Shown here in pieces: positions 41,100 through 53,220 of a stretch of DNA of 64,000 nucleotides. A model generated the notes under the pieces. The model saw nothing but the letters and a program-made list of their open reading frames with translations. It searched no databases and had not been told where the DNA came from. How positions within the stretch are numbered: the first letter of the stretch is position 1; each line of letters begins with the position of its first letter. Source of the stretch: Chara braunii (taxonomy: Eukaryota > Streptophyta > Charophyceae > Charales > Characeae). Made by a program: the position numbers and the translations under genes. The DNA lies in the NCBI GenBank assembly GCA_003427395.1, contig BFEA01000022.1, positions 2,499,448 to 2,563,447 on the forward strand, read 5' to 3'.

Positions 41100-42340
41100 T
41101 TGAGTGGTTAGGGTAGGGTACCGGTGACCTAATCAAGAAAATAAAATAGCAAGCATGGGGGGGAGGTGGAAGGAAAATAAATAAATAGTGAAATTTTGAG
41201 AAAAAAATAAAAATAAATAAATAATAAAAGTAATTAAACTAGGCTACCAGCCGGGCCGCCCGGGTCCCGGGTGACCAGCCCGTGCAAGGACAAAGGAGGG
41301 TCTCATTAAAAAAAAAAAAAAATCCAAAAAATCCAAAAAAAAAAACTATGTTATGCAGAAAAATAAACTGAACAACTTTTGCCTCAGGGTCCCATCAAAA
41401 TTCTTTACCAAATTTAAAATATAAAATAAAAATTTAAAATATTTTTATATTTTTTATTTTTTAAATCTTTTTGGCCCAGCCGGGCAAGTGACCCCGGGCC
41501 ACCCTGGTAGCCCAGTAATTAAAGAAATAAGTAAACATAATGTGAAGAGAGAAATAATATTTATTTTTTTGGAATTTTTGGCAGCATTTCCCTACCCCCC
41601 ATGGGGTCAAGAATGTGCCAAGGGAAAGGAAAGACCAAGATAAGTACACTAAGTTTCAAAATGCCGCAAGTTAAAATTTTTAGAAAATAAATAAATAAAT
41701 AAGAAATAAATAAATAGATAAGTAGATGAGGACGTGAAGAGAAATTCAGTGTTGGATTTTTCAAAAATTTCGACAACATTTGGTTACCCCCATGGGGTCG
41801 AAGTGTGCCGTCGAGAAGAAAGGCTAAGTAAAATGAGAAAATTTCGGCAGCACTTCGTTACCCCCACAGGGTTAAAATGTGTGTCGAAAGCCAGAATGAC
41901 TAACTCCTAATCAGATTTAAGGATGCCGCAAAGAAATTCAAATTTTCAGAATAAATAAAATTAAAATGATATAAATCAAAAAATGAGAAAAGAAGGTGGG
42001 GAGTAAGATAATTCGAATTTTTGGAAAAAAGAGGAAATATAAATCAAAAGAAAGATAGAAAGAAGAAAAACAAAAAAAATTCGAAGTAGGGGGGGAAGGG
42101 GGTGAAAAAGTGAAGGAGAAAAGAGAGAAATAGGTGAGAGAGAGAAAAGAGTGAAGGGGGAGATGGGGGAAGTGATGGGGTTGTAGTTGGGGGAGAGGAG
42201 GGTGAGAGAATGGGAGTAAATAGGAAAGAATGGGATGGGAAAGGTGGAGAGGGATCAAGAAGCAAAGAGGAAAGAGGAGAAAGAAAAGGAAATAAATTGC
42301 AAGGAAAATGAGAGATAGTGAGATGACAGACTCCAGATAG
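41100..42340. repeat. AT-rich repeat region with GC-rich inverted arms
   Basis: No gene. A GC-rich segment at 41244-41285 (GGCTACCAGCCGGGCCGCCC) is imperfectly complementary to 41471-41512, with 185 bases of A/T between, like a foldback element. Then three diverged units with CAGCA(T/C)TT, (G/T)TTACCCCCATGGGGTC and GTGTGCC occur near 41580, 41768 and 41848. From about 42000 the strand is almost purely A and G. Confidence 0.55.
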
Positions 42341-44997
42341 CACAATCACATTGAAAGCAAGAAAGTCCCACAGTGTCCAGATAAGCAGCATTGCACCAAT
42401 ATTACACCAATGGAGAATCGAAACACTGAAACCGAATGTCAATGAGAGTTTTACTCTCGTCCCCACCAACGTACGTATCCAGGCCCTCTCTCCCTACTTG
42501 GCGCTCGGCGCCCAGGCTACTACCTACACAACTACTTCCTGCCTACGAATTGACAATGCAACTGTTGACGTCAGCAGACACCGAAGTACTTGAAGATGTC
42601 GACCAATGCAGATCATCGCCAATACCAGGTATGCGCCCTCACATCATCATCCTCGTCCCTTCCACGCTCTCCCTATCCTTGTCTTCCTCCCTCGTCATCT
42701 CCCTTATGCACGAAGACCACCACCACCTCCGCTGGCTGTCCAAGCCAAGCCCTGGCTATGTAAGGCTGGCTATGGCGCTGCCCTCGGCAGTGCCATGCCT
42801 TCTTCCAGCGCCCGCGTGCACTGCCTGGCAGCTAGCGCTAGCGCACAACGCACAGCCTGTGAGCGCACGCTCAAGTAGCGCTGCCGCATGCACTGTCGAG
42901 TGCCCGAATGCCTCCACCAGTGGCGAGCTCTTTCCTTTATGGAAGGTGCTCGCCCAGTCTGCTCCCTGGCTGGGCCTCATGTATTTCCAGTAGCTTCCAA
43001 TCGGGCCAAAGTGTCTGCGCCCAAACCCATTCAAAAAGTGGTTTGGGACCGAATTGGTTGAGCCTGCCTAACCACCCAAGAGTAAACTTGAGGCTCTCCC
43101 TGCTTCGCCTGTGCTGCTGGAAGAGCCTAGAAGGCTCAAAAATTATTTATGATTCTCACAAGTATGGAGGATGAAACCAACTGGCGCATGGCAACTGTCT
43201 AGCGCCCACCAAACTTTGCCAAAATTGATGAACTCAGGCCATATTGAGATTCAGGGGCCCGCCTTCACTTAGGGTGGGCTCATGCTTGTTGAAAGGGCCC
43301 TACAGGGGCATGCCAAGGAGCCAACTCGTAACAAAGCCTTGTCGAAGATCCATGACCACATGGGGTTTACAACAGGCTATGCTTGGGCCCCTCAGCCTGG
43401 TCTCATAGCCCTATAAACAGGCATTGGCACATATTTGCAGGCCCGCCTTCACTTAGGGCGGGCACAACACTTTCAGACACTGCCTAGGTACTAAATCCTC
43501 GCAAAATGAATAAAATAGAGTAAAATAGTGGGTGGTGGGAAAAAAGGGGGGGTGGGGAGAGGGGTATGAGTAGTGAAAGTGGTTAGAAGGAAATGCGTGA
43601 GGTAGAAGAAGAAGAAGTAGAGGGGGTGAGTAAGAGGAGAGAGAAAAGGTAGAGAAAGTGGATTAGTAGGGAGAGGGAAGAGAGAGGTGATACCTGGCTC
43701 TTGGTGTCTCCAAAGGCACAAGGTATACGAAGACCAAGAGGGTATAGGCCTTCACTGCAGCAAGCCAACTGGCGGAGGGAGGGGGGGGTGAGATCTTGAT
43801 TAGCCCCTAGCAGCAGCACTGTAGATCCAGGGTGTGTTGTGTGAGCAGACCCTCACCACTGTAGAGCAGCCCCTGATCAGGGGGTCTTCACGGTGTAGGG
43901 CCAAACCCCGGTAGACTTTCGAGCCTTACTCGACCCACTGCGGGTCCCAGTTGGCTCGGCCCGCCCACGCTTATGCTCAGGGCGCGGGCCATTCGTCCTA
44001 GGGTCACCCCCACCTAGTGCTTTGAGATGGATGGGGGTGGGCCATCGCGCGAGAGAGCTTTGACATTGGGGGTGTAGCTCAGCCCTCACGCCGGGTGGTA
44101 GTCTCGCTGGTCATTCCGCAACATTTTTTTTATTATTCTTGGTTGTGTTCTCAGGCGATTGCTCTTTCCAATAACCAGGCAGTCCAATGGTTCTTTGAGA
44201 GTCTCTCTTCTCTTGTGCCAGGCTAAGCATCATCCTTAGGCCGCGCACCATTTCCCTAAGCATTGTGATCCTACGACGTCATCGGGGTGCGCGATGTCGT
44301 CCTTCCCCTCGCCTCTACGCACCCATCGGGTCTCATGTATCTCATTCAACCCTATTGGCGCATGCCCCTTAGTCTTTTCGGGGCCTCTACATGCATGCAC
44401 ACACAACTTCACATTTCCCTTGGCAAGATTGCACTCCATTTTCTCATTCGCACGCCAAGTCTCAAACGCAAAGGTCATTCTCATGGATTGGCTTTAAGCT
44501 AAGGGTCCCGTAGCCCCTTTGCCCCTCTTCCCTTTCCCTTTTTGTCGCCCGGTACCTCCTGTCCCTATCCCGCTCAAGGCATCCTTAGCCTTCACTTACC
44601 TGCACAGTCCCACACAAAGCAAAGATCCATACAATCCCCCGTTGGGGGTCAACACATAGCCCTTCCCACATGCCTATTCTTTCCATGTTCTTTGGCTGCT
44701 CTTTGTTCCCTCTCTTTTGCTCAATCAGCCCATCCTTTTCTCATAGTCATGCAATCGGGGAAATGGTTGAGTCAAACTGACCTTGCTTCGACTTATACTT
44801 TCTTCCGGATTCCGCCTCTTTCCCCACCTTTTCAAACGTCCTTTCCTTTGCCTTCTTGGTGGTACAAGGGACCGGCTACCCTCCCTTTGCCCTCTTTCTC
44901 CACCAAGTGAGGTCTGATTTCTTTACCGTTCGCACCCTGGCAATGTAACAAGTGAGGCGAGAGGGATTAGTCATATGCTAAGTGAGGGGAAAGGAGA
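42341..44997. other. Unassigned repeat-like sequence, no gene
   Basis: 2.6 kb without a recognisable protein on either strand. A 23-base phrase starting GCCCGCCTTCACTTAGGG occurs twice (43257 and 43441), and many GGGCCC-type words are present, as in LTRs of other elements here. It may be the remains of a non-autonomous LTR element. A purine-rich tract runs from about 43500 to 43700. Confidence 0.4.
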
Positions 44998-45019
44998 GAG
45001 GGAGAGAGAGAGAAAGAGT

Positions 45020-45066
<47 letters not shown>
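44998..45066. repeat. GA microsatellite
   Basis: (GA)n with minor interruptions, directly before the 92-bp satellite array. Confidence 0.95.
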
Positions 45067-45068
<2 letters not shown>

Positions 45069-45082
45069 CTTCTATTCCTAAT

Positions 45083-46130
45083 CAAATCATCTCCTCGTAG
45101 TAGCAGCCAAATGTCGGTCACCCATCGCATAGTAGTAGCAGCCAAATGTCGGTCATCCCATAGTGAAAGATCAGCTAAGTATGAATCGGAACACTCCAAC
45201 CTACATGAACTCGACAATGAGAAGGTTGAACTAGTGGAAAGCACAGCAACATAGAAGAAAGATCAACTAAGTATGAACCGGAACATCACAACACACATGA
45301 ATATGACAATGAGAAGATTGAACTAGTGAAAAACACATGCACATAGAGGAAGGATCAGCCAAGTATGAACCGGAACACTGCACCACATATGAATTTGACA
45401 ACGAGGAGATTGAACTAGTGAAAAGCACATGCACATAGAGGAAAGATCAACTAAGTATGAACCGGAACACTACACCACATATGAATTTGACAATGAGGAT
45501 ATTNACACTACACCACATATGAATTTGACAATGAGGATATTGAACTAGTGAAAAGCACATGCACATAGAGGAAAGATCAACTAAGTATGAACCGGAACAT
45601 CACAACACACACGAACTTGACAATGAGAAGATTGAACTAGTGAAAGCACATGCACATAGAGGAAAAAATCAACTAAGTATGAACCGGAACACTACAATAC
45701 ATACGGACATGATAATGAGAGGATTGAACTAGTGAAGAGCACATGCACATGGAGGAAAGATCAACCAAGTATGACCCGGAACACTACAACACACATGAAC
45801 TTGACAATGAGAAGATTGAACTAGTGAAAGCACATGGATATGGAGGAGAGATCAACTAAGTATGAACCGGAACACTACGATACACACAAACATGACAATG
45901 AGAAGGTTGAACTAGTGAAGAGTCCATGCACATGGGGGAAGGATCAACCAAGTATGAACCGGAACACTACAACAGCCACGAACTTGACAATGAGAAGCTT
46001 GAACTAGCGAAAAGCACATGCACATGGAGGAACGATCAACTAAGTACGATCCGGAACATTACATGAGCTTGACGATGAGAAGTGGAGAGCACATGCACAT
46101 GGAGGAAAGATTAACTAAGCATGAGCCGGT
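45083..46130. repeat. Satellite block 1: 92-bp monomers, about 11 copies
   Basis: The marker C(T/C)AAGTATGAACCGGAA occurs at 45175, 45267, 45359, 45451, 45581, 45673, 45765, 45856, 45948 and 46040, spaced 92 bases apart. The one 130-base step contains an isolated N at 45504 flanked by a 38-base direct duplicate, so it looks like an assembly join. The units also share TGACAATGAGAAGATTGAAC and AAGCACATGCACAT. Confidence 0.95.
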
Positions 46131-46602
46131 ATACCATCAATGTGAGAGTTGAGCATGCACGTGAGTGAGACTTGCTCAAACACATGTTCATGGCCCATGA
46201 GTTCATCCAAGCATGAAACGGAATGCCAACATGTGAGACTTGAGCCATGCATGTGAGTGAGACTTGCTCAAACACATGTTCATGGCTCATGAGTTCTAGT
46301 TTGAACCGGACTGTCATTATGTGAGAGTTGAGCCATGCATGTGAGTGAGACTTGCTCAAACATATGTTCATGGCTCATGAGCTCATCCAAGCATGAAACG
46401 GAATGTCATCATGTGAGAGTTGAGCCATGTACGTGAGTGAGACTTGCTCAAACACATGCTCATGGCTCACGAGTGCAACCAACTTTGATCCGAAATGTTA
46501 TCATGTGAGAGTTACGCCATGTATGTGAGTGAGACTTGCTCAAACACATGTTCATGGCTCATGAGCTCATCCAAGCATGAAACGGAACTCTACATAATAG
46601 CA
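46131..46602. repeat. Satellite block 2: diverged 92-bp monomers, about 5 copies
   Basis: The marker GTGAGTGAGACTTGCTCAAA occurs at 46161, 46253, 46341, 46433 and 46525 (period 92, once 88). The unit keeps the block-1 signature as CCAAGCATGAAACGGAA, so it is a subfamily of the same satellite. Confidence 0.9.
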
Positions 46603-47885
46603 TGTGACTGAAAGCAAACTCTACACTAGACCAAATCACAAGGATTAAGCAAGAGATCATCCATAGAAGAATTGGGGCATCTCCTAACGTGTGAGTGAAA
46701 AGCAAGACTTACATTAGATCAAATCACAAGCATAGAGCAAGAGATCATCCATAGAAGAATCGGAGCATCTTCTACTAACGTGTGAGTGAAAAGCAAGACT
46801 TACACTAGATCAAATCACAAGCATTGAGCAAGAGATCATCCATAAAATAATCGGAGCATCTCCTACTAGCATGTGAGTGAAAAGCAAGACTTACACTAGG
46901 CTATATCACAAGTATTGAGCATGAAATCATCCATGGAAGAATTGGAGCATCTCTTGCTAGCATATGAGTGAAAAGCAAGACCTATACTAGACCAAATCAC
47001 AAGTATTGAGCAAAAGATCATCCATGAAAGAATCGGAGCATCTTCTACTAGCATATGAGTGAAAAGCAAGACCTACACTAGACCAAATCACAAGTATTGA
47101 GCATGGAATCAACCATGAAAGAATCGGAGCATCTCCTACTAGCATATAAGTGAAAAGCAAGAGTTACACTAGGCTATATCACAAGTATTGAGCAAGAGAT
47201 CATCCATGGAAGAATCGGAGCATCTCCTACTAGCATATGATTGAAAAGCAAGACCCACACTAAACCAAATCACAAGTATTGAGCAAGAGATCATCCATGA
47301 AAGAATTGGAGTATCTCCTACTAGCATATGAATGAAAAGCAAGAATTACGCTAAGCTATATCACAAGTATTGAGCGAGAGATCATCCATGAAAGAATCGG
47401 AGCATCTCCTACTAGCATATGAGTGAAAAGCAAGATCTATACTAGACCAAATCACAAGATTTGAGCAAAAGATCATCCATGGAAGAATCGGAGCATCTCC
47501 TACTAGCATATGAGTGAAAGGCAAGAGTTGAAGCAGCCCAAATCACAAGTGTTGATCATGAGATCATCCATAGAAGAATTGGAGCATCTCCTACTAGCAT
47601 GTGAGTTAAAAGCAAGAACTGAAGTAGACCAAATCACAAGTATTGAGCATGGGATCAAACATGAAAGAATCGGAGCATTTCCTACTAGCATGTGAGTGAA
47701 AAGCAAGAGTTACACTAGGCTATATCACAAGATTTGAGCAAGAGATGATTCTTGGAAGAATCGGGGCATCTCCTACTAGCATGTGAGTGAAAAGCAAGAT
47801 CTACACTAGACCAAATCACAAGATTTGAGCAAGAGATCATCCATGGAAGAATCAGAGCATCTACCTACTAGTGTGAGGGTGAAAA
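46603..47885. repeat. Satellite block 3: 91-bp monomers, about 14 copies
   Basis: The marker G/ATGAGTGAAAAGCAAGA recurs every 91 bases from 46691 (46782, 46873, 46964 and on to about 47783). GATCATCCATAGAAGAATCG in this unit resembles the block-2 CTCATCCAAGCATGAAACGG, which suggests common origin. Open frames inside are short and unrelated to each other. Confidence 0.9.
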
Positions 47886-47889
47886 TCAA

Positions 47890-48195
47890 GAGGTAGAGTA
47901 TATCAAAGGGAAGAAGAAGAGGGAGAAGGAGGAGGAAATAAAGAAGGACAAGAGGAAGGAGAAAGGAAGAAGAAGAAGAGGGGGGAAAATAAGAGGAGGA
48001 GGAGGAAAAGAAAAGGAGGAAAAAAAGAAGAGGAAGAAGAAGATGAAGAAGGAGAAGAAGAGGAAGAAGAATGGGGAAGAGGAGGAAGAAGAATGGGGAA
48101 GAGGAGGAAGAAGAAAAAAAAAAAGAGGAAGAATAAGAAAAAAATGAGGAGGAAGAGGGGAAGAGGTAGGAGAAGAAGAAGAAGAGGGAGAAAAA
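47890..48195. repeat. Purine-only GAA/GGA tract
   Basis: About 300 bases almost exclusively A and G, with many AGAAGAAG and GGAGGAAG words, following the satellite. Mirror-symmetric purine tracts of this kind can adopt triplex structure. Leucine/serine or glutamate/lysine frames here are low-complexity artefacts. Confidence 0.9.
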
Positions 48196-49979
48196 TATTC
48201 TTCTTCCTTTCACTCACCTTGTTGGTGCCTTGGAGATGAAGTCTCAATTTTGAGGAGGCTTCTTCCTCCTTATTCAAACACCTTCTTGGCTATGGTTCCC
48301 TTCTCTCGCAAGCCTCTCTCCTTCCTCTCTCACTTTCTCCCAAGTTGCCACAAACTCCTATCACCATGACTATGGAGTCCTCCCCTCTACGAGGGCTAAT
48401 AGGACTCCCTCTAGGCTCTCTCTCTTCCTCACACCCTGGGGGCTATGGCGGATCACCTTCCTAGTGCCAGCCTCACTACCACTAGCCTCTAGAGCTCCTC
48501 TCCCTAGCTCATGGCCTCCACCAAGCTTCCAAACTGGCATGGGTTCCCCTCTCCTCTCTCCAAGTGCAAGAGTGCTCCTATGAGCTCACTTGGGCAGCAT
48601 GGGCACTCCTCATGCAATTGTGAATGTGGCGGACTGAATTCCCAGCTTATGTAGGCTGAAACCAGCAGTCCGGCCAGCCCATGGGCCTCCCCATGTGCCT
48701 TGAGGTGAGCCGAGGTACCCCCAAGGCAAAATTCCCCCACTAGGCCCTTTCGGAGGTACCTGGGCTTCTTTTGGCCAAGTACATGCAGTCTGAGTGGCTG
48801 GTACCAACTCGGATTGCCTCTTGGCCTCCTTCGGCTTCCTTTTCACCTCACAAATGCTGCGCCCTTGGGTCCTAATGCCCAAGGGGCAACTTTACTTGAG
48901 AGAAAAAGGCCTAGTGGACCTTTTTCTCGATTTTTTCAGTTTGTACCCCATTTTTGGTAGGCCAAGATATTTTTCCATGCAGCGGCACATTTGCAGCCTT
49001 GGATCTGGTTGAGACCCAAAACCAACAATATTTCGTGCCACCCCCAAGTAGCCCTTGCTTCAAATTTGAGCCCCTAAGGCCACTTTTTCAATTTTTGGTG
49101 CATCTGGCTCTCGTTTTGGGCCAAATGCACAATTTTGTCCCTTTCCCTCTTTTGTTTCTTTCCATTTTGGGCCGCCACCTCATTCCGGAGCTAGCCGTTT
49201 TGAGCTGGCCCACAAAAAACGGCTAGTTCCTCTCTACCATGAGATCTGATCTCAGATCCATGGTCCAAAAGAAAACCGGTCATTTCTCTTTTGTATTTTC
49301 TCTCATTTTTTTCTTTTTAATTCAGATTTTATTGAGATATGGCCCCAAGGGCCATATCTCTGCAATCCGGATTGCCCTCCCTCATTCTAGGAGGGATGAG
49401 GTCACAGTTGGGACCTGCCAGTCCCTTCTGTGCAGGTCCCAATAGGCCGACACACTCTCCTCCACTCTTTCCTCCCTTTTTGTTTCATTCTTCCTCCATT
49501 TTCTCTCCTTTTTCTTTCTTTTTCTTTTATTTTTGTTGTGACAAGTGTCCACTAGCTGTGCACTCTCTTTCTAGGCCTTGGAGCCTCATTCATGGTCAGA
49601 TTCATGGCTGGCACATGGCCGTTATATCTCGGACTTCAACAGTGGCACCCCCATACTCCTAGGAGGCTCCACTTTGTCTCCGTTTGTCCAATTTTTAGCC
49701 CCTATTGCTCCGATTTTTCAAGGACAGCCTTTTTCTCATGATGAGTCTCGTAAGGCTCTATTTTCTCATGCCTAGCGAGTCCGAGATATCTCGGACTGCT
49801 GGGCAGCCCTCCCAACATCATTATTTCATTTTTTTTCCTGTTATGACTCTCCCACTTGCTCCCACTAGTGCTTGCACTAGTGGTGCTAATATTTTCCACC
49901 GTCTAGATCCTCGATCTTGTCGGTGCCGTTTGCTTGCACAATTATTTCTTGTGCTTGCTCATGGTTCCCTTGGGACATC
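48196..49979. other. Unassigned region, LTR-like composition
   Basis: No gene found. The sequence is rich in CCAAGGG, GGGCC and pyrimidine runs, as in retroelement LTRs, and contains a 20-bp perfect palindrome. It adjoins the broken left side of element D gag and may belong to another element. Confidence 0.4.
49778..49797. repeat. Perfect 20-bp palindrome
   Basis: AGTCCGAGAT followed immediately by its reverse complement. A half-like copy (ATATCTCGGACT) occurs at about 49623. Confidence 0.9.
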
Positions 49980-51085
49980 TCAAGTCCTCGCCACTTCCCT
50001 CTGTACTAGTTCCGTTCCTTTAATTACATCTAGGCGATGTGTTACAGTAGAGGGAACCATGCCTTTAATTACATCTAAGCAAGATTGCACAGTCATCTCC
50101 AAATCAGGAGTAACAAAGAGTTTACTAATGTACTGTTGCCGACTATGCATGGTGCCCGTCCACTTGCTGTGCTTGAGTTTGTCAAGCTTGAGTCTAGCTT
50201 TAACTGCAATATGTGGATCAACATATTGCTTGATCAAGAACTCTTCGATTGTGGCTACAGGCGTAACCTTCAACCATTTGTTCGGGTCTATTCTTTTATA
50301 GCCTGACCGTACAACTTGGACTTCTAAGAAACCCCTTACGGCGGGTTCCACATTGGTCCCTAGGACCGACGACTGAGTAACTGGGAGTGTCCCCGACACA
50401 CCAAAGTAGGATCGCATAGAGCTGATAAGAGATTCAATGTCATCCTTTCCTTCATATTTAGATGGGATCTGTGCCGCCTTTCTATCCATGTAATGAAAGT
50501 TGCAGCTAGGACTAGCGGTTGCTGGTGTCCGAATTCGGGGCTGCAACGGTTCCAGAATGCCCTGCACTGCCACTTGCCACTTCCGAAGCCGCCGCAACAA
50601 CAACGGGGTCTGGACCTGCTGCAGATCCGGATAGGTTGTTGACCACACTCAAAGAAGCATAAGAAGTAGAAGAAGAAGAAGATACAGTTAGAGGGGCAAG
50701 AATGGACTGACACGCAGTGCTAGAAGCAGGGTAAGCAAGCGGAAGGACACCTTGGGCTGGCTGCATGTTAGCAAAGTGTTGCAGCTGGTCACGGTGTTGC
50801 TGCGCCATCCGGGCCATATCCTCGCGCAACTTTTTGAGTTCATCAAACACCTTGGCGAGTTGGCCAGTATGGTCTTCAACAGCCCGGACTTCTACTAAGG
50901 CCCTAAGGAGTGGGACAGTCTTCTCTTCCACCTCAGCATCAGTTAAGGCGGGCACGGTACTGAAGACGACTTTATGAGCCTTTATTTTGTCTCCCCTCAC
51001 TTTCTCCTTCTCCTCCGCTTCCCTCTTCAATGCTTCTTCATAAAAGAACTGGTATTGTGTTTTTTTTGCCTCAGGGGCAGCGTTC
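49980..51085 (-). pseudogene. Element D gag fragment (minus-strand Ty3/gypsy)
   Basis: Minus strand. The N-terminal part (open from about 51085) is a charged helix: KKTQYQFFYEEALKREAEEK, PLLRALVEVRAVEDHTGQL, FDELKKLREDMARMAQQHRD. After a serine-rich stretch and a frameshift near 50540 the gag core follows: KYEGKDDIESLISSMRSYF, LGTNVEPAVRGFLEVQ, NKWLKVTPVATIEEFLIKQY, LDKLKHSKWTGTM. The sequence breaks off at about 49980 before any zinc knuckle, and there is no pol. A short internal duplication (TTTAATTACATCTA at 50018 and 50062) marks the end. It is a truncated gag. Confidence 0.8.
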
Positions 51086-51236
51086 GTTTGCAGCTTTCAT
51101 TCTGCTGTAGATGTCGTGATGGAGGACGAGGGTGTCAATAGGTCTCTCAAGAGAGGTCTGTACTTCCTCACACTTATGGGACAAACACTACTCTTCCCTC
51201 TCTTCACCCCCTCAAGCGTGACACTCAGAAGTTTCT

Positions 51237-51273
<37 letters not shown>

Positions 51274-52600
51274 TGCGATCGTGTAGACGCAGACAATTAA
51301 CGAACCCAATGAAAGAAACAACTTGAAAGCAACCAGAAGAGAAGGTAGAACTCCTAGCCGGAGCGACAATTCATTTGGACTGGAGAGCAGTCAAAACAAC
51401 CAAAAAAATAAAGATTGGAGAGATATGATTCCGCCACACAGTCTGGTCCGACTACGTAGGAGGTCCTCTAAAGCCTAGTCGGACTCAGCTCCGTGAAGAC
51501 AACAAATCAAATTCAGAGTGTACTACGTAATGCAAGTGAGAATTGAGTCGTGTCCAAGGTGCGAGTCAGGCGGCGGATCGTGCGGTGAAGTCCGTTAAAA
51601 CGTCTCAGCTGAGATCCCCTCAGCAGCAAGTGCCCTGGTCCAAAAGCATGAACTCCGAGTCCCAATCACATAGAGCAAAGTAACTGACGTCAACAGATTT
51701 GGGCCTGAGGGGCCCTTCTTGTTTGGGCCCAGTCCCACTGAGTCCCAAATGGTCCGAGTTGAGTCAGAACCGGGACCCAACCAACAAGAGTTCCACAAAG
51801 ACCTACTCTCTGCCCCTACCGAATTGAAAAACGAAATTCAGCCCCAGAAAGCACCTACAAACTACAGCCATTCAGAATGAAATAAACAAAGCACTGTAGA
51901 AAGATATAGCAGGGCACACAAGATACTCCATTCATTCACTCGTTAGGTGAGTAAGTAGTTCACACACCTCACACAAGATCAAGACTATGGAGGATGGAAG
52001 AAAAACCCAGAATACCCCAGCAGGCAGTCAATTCCATGCACACACACATGGGCACCCTGGCGGCACGGCACTTACCTGAGTGGCCGGGCTCTTGAGATGA
52101 AAGAAACCCACCCCCTCTCACATAGTCCTCCTAACCCAATTAGCATCCTCTACACTAGTGCCCTATCATTTAGGAGGGTCAACATCTACCCCAAAGTACA
52201 ACGCCGGATCCCCCGTCGATGTTGAAGATCAAAGTAGCAACTTGCAGTCCGTAGGTGCAGATATGGCTGCCACCCTCCAGCTCGCCTAACTTGAGGGGAG
52301 CCCTAAAGTCACTTCTTGTCATCCTTGAAGTCTAGATTCAAGTTGTAGGTGCCCTTCATTGTCGCCTCTCTCCAATTGCATCACGAAGTCCCACTTTGTG
52401 TCTCGCCACCACTAACATACACTCAAGCTACCTGGCCGGGTCTAATGTCGACCCTACACGGCCCTGCCAGGTGGGAGCAGCTTCCCTTCACCACGCTGCC
52501 CCACTTAACCCTAACTTCCAGCCCTGACCCTAAGTTGTTAGCCCTTACCACTTAGGTTAGGGTTATGGCGGCAAAGTCAACTCTCGCCAGCAAGTAGAAT
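51086..52600 (-). other. Untranslated leader of element D
   Basis: 1.5 kb between primer site and gag, with a CT microsatellite at about 51239-51270. No coding signal. Confidence 0.6.
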
Positions 52601-52615
52601 CCGCTCTGATACCAA
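52601..52615 (-). other. Primer-binding site of element D (initiator tRNA-Met type)
   Basis: The minus strand reads TTGGTATCAGAGCGG, a perfect match to the complement of the initiator tRNA-Met 3' end. It fixes the orientation of element D and the inner border of its LTR. Confidence 0.9.
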
Positions 52616-53220
52616 TATTACGATCCTGGCCAATTTCGAAGTACACAATCATCAGAAAGTACAATGTCGTCCAATTGCGGAAAGAAATGAATGAACTTGA
52701 GAGGAGAGAGAGGGAAAGAAGAAGAAGAAGAAAGAAAGAAGAAGCAGATGATGTACTCCCGGAATTCCTTGGTTCACGGCTCGTGGGATGTGTCTCTTCA
52801 ATACGATTTTGGCATATGGATTTGACTGTGGATTGTGACTCCTGCCTCTGGGACACGACTCTTTCCTGTGGAACTTGCCCTTTTACTCGTGGGATGTGTC
52901 TCTTCAATACGACTTTTCATTATAAGACATGACTTTTGCCCCTAAGATGTGACTGTTTGCTGGGTGCCTGTTGGACTGGACTGCTGAGGTTCCCGACTGT
53001 GACTTTTCTGAATTTGATGAACGCAACCTTTTCTTGACGAGGGCCTCTGACCCTGAGACCCGAATTTGGGGCGTGAATCGCGGAAGGCCTTTCAACGCTC
53101 CCTTCTTCTTCAACCGTTGTCTTGCCCAAGTCGTTTGGTCACTTAAGCGGCAGCAGAACTTCGACAACTTCACGATGAACAACTGTGTATGTTGCTGCAC
53201 TGTAGCAGCTAAATATAGTA
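52616..53220 (-). repeat. Presumed 5' LTR of element D, outer border not resolved
   Basis: Sequence following the primer site on the plus strand. A 27-base phrase starting CTCGTGGGATGTGTCTCTTC is present twice, at 52780 and 52886. There is a purine-rich GAAGAA stretch at about 52690-52745. No second LTR was found, so the size is a guess. Confidence 0.4.

Noticed and set aside
41938-42469. Hydrophobic minus-strand frames of 135-141 codons
   Set aside because: They come from a purine-only plus strand giving Phe/Leu/Ser/Pro codons; not membrane proteins.
44072-44130. GGGGGTGTAGCTCAG, like the start of a tRNA-Ala
   Set aside because: The A-box-like word is followed by sequence that forms no cloverleaf and has no B box.
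45083-47885. Regularly spaced repeats considered as a CRISPR array
   Set aside because: Monomers are head-to-tail with no unique spacers, and the DNA is eukaryotic.
47806-48277. Phe/Leu/Ser-rich minus-strand frames
   Set aside because: Translation of the GAA/GGA tract.
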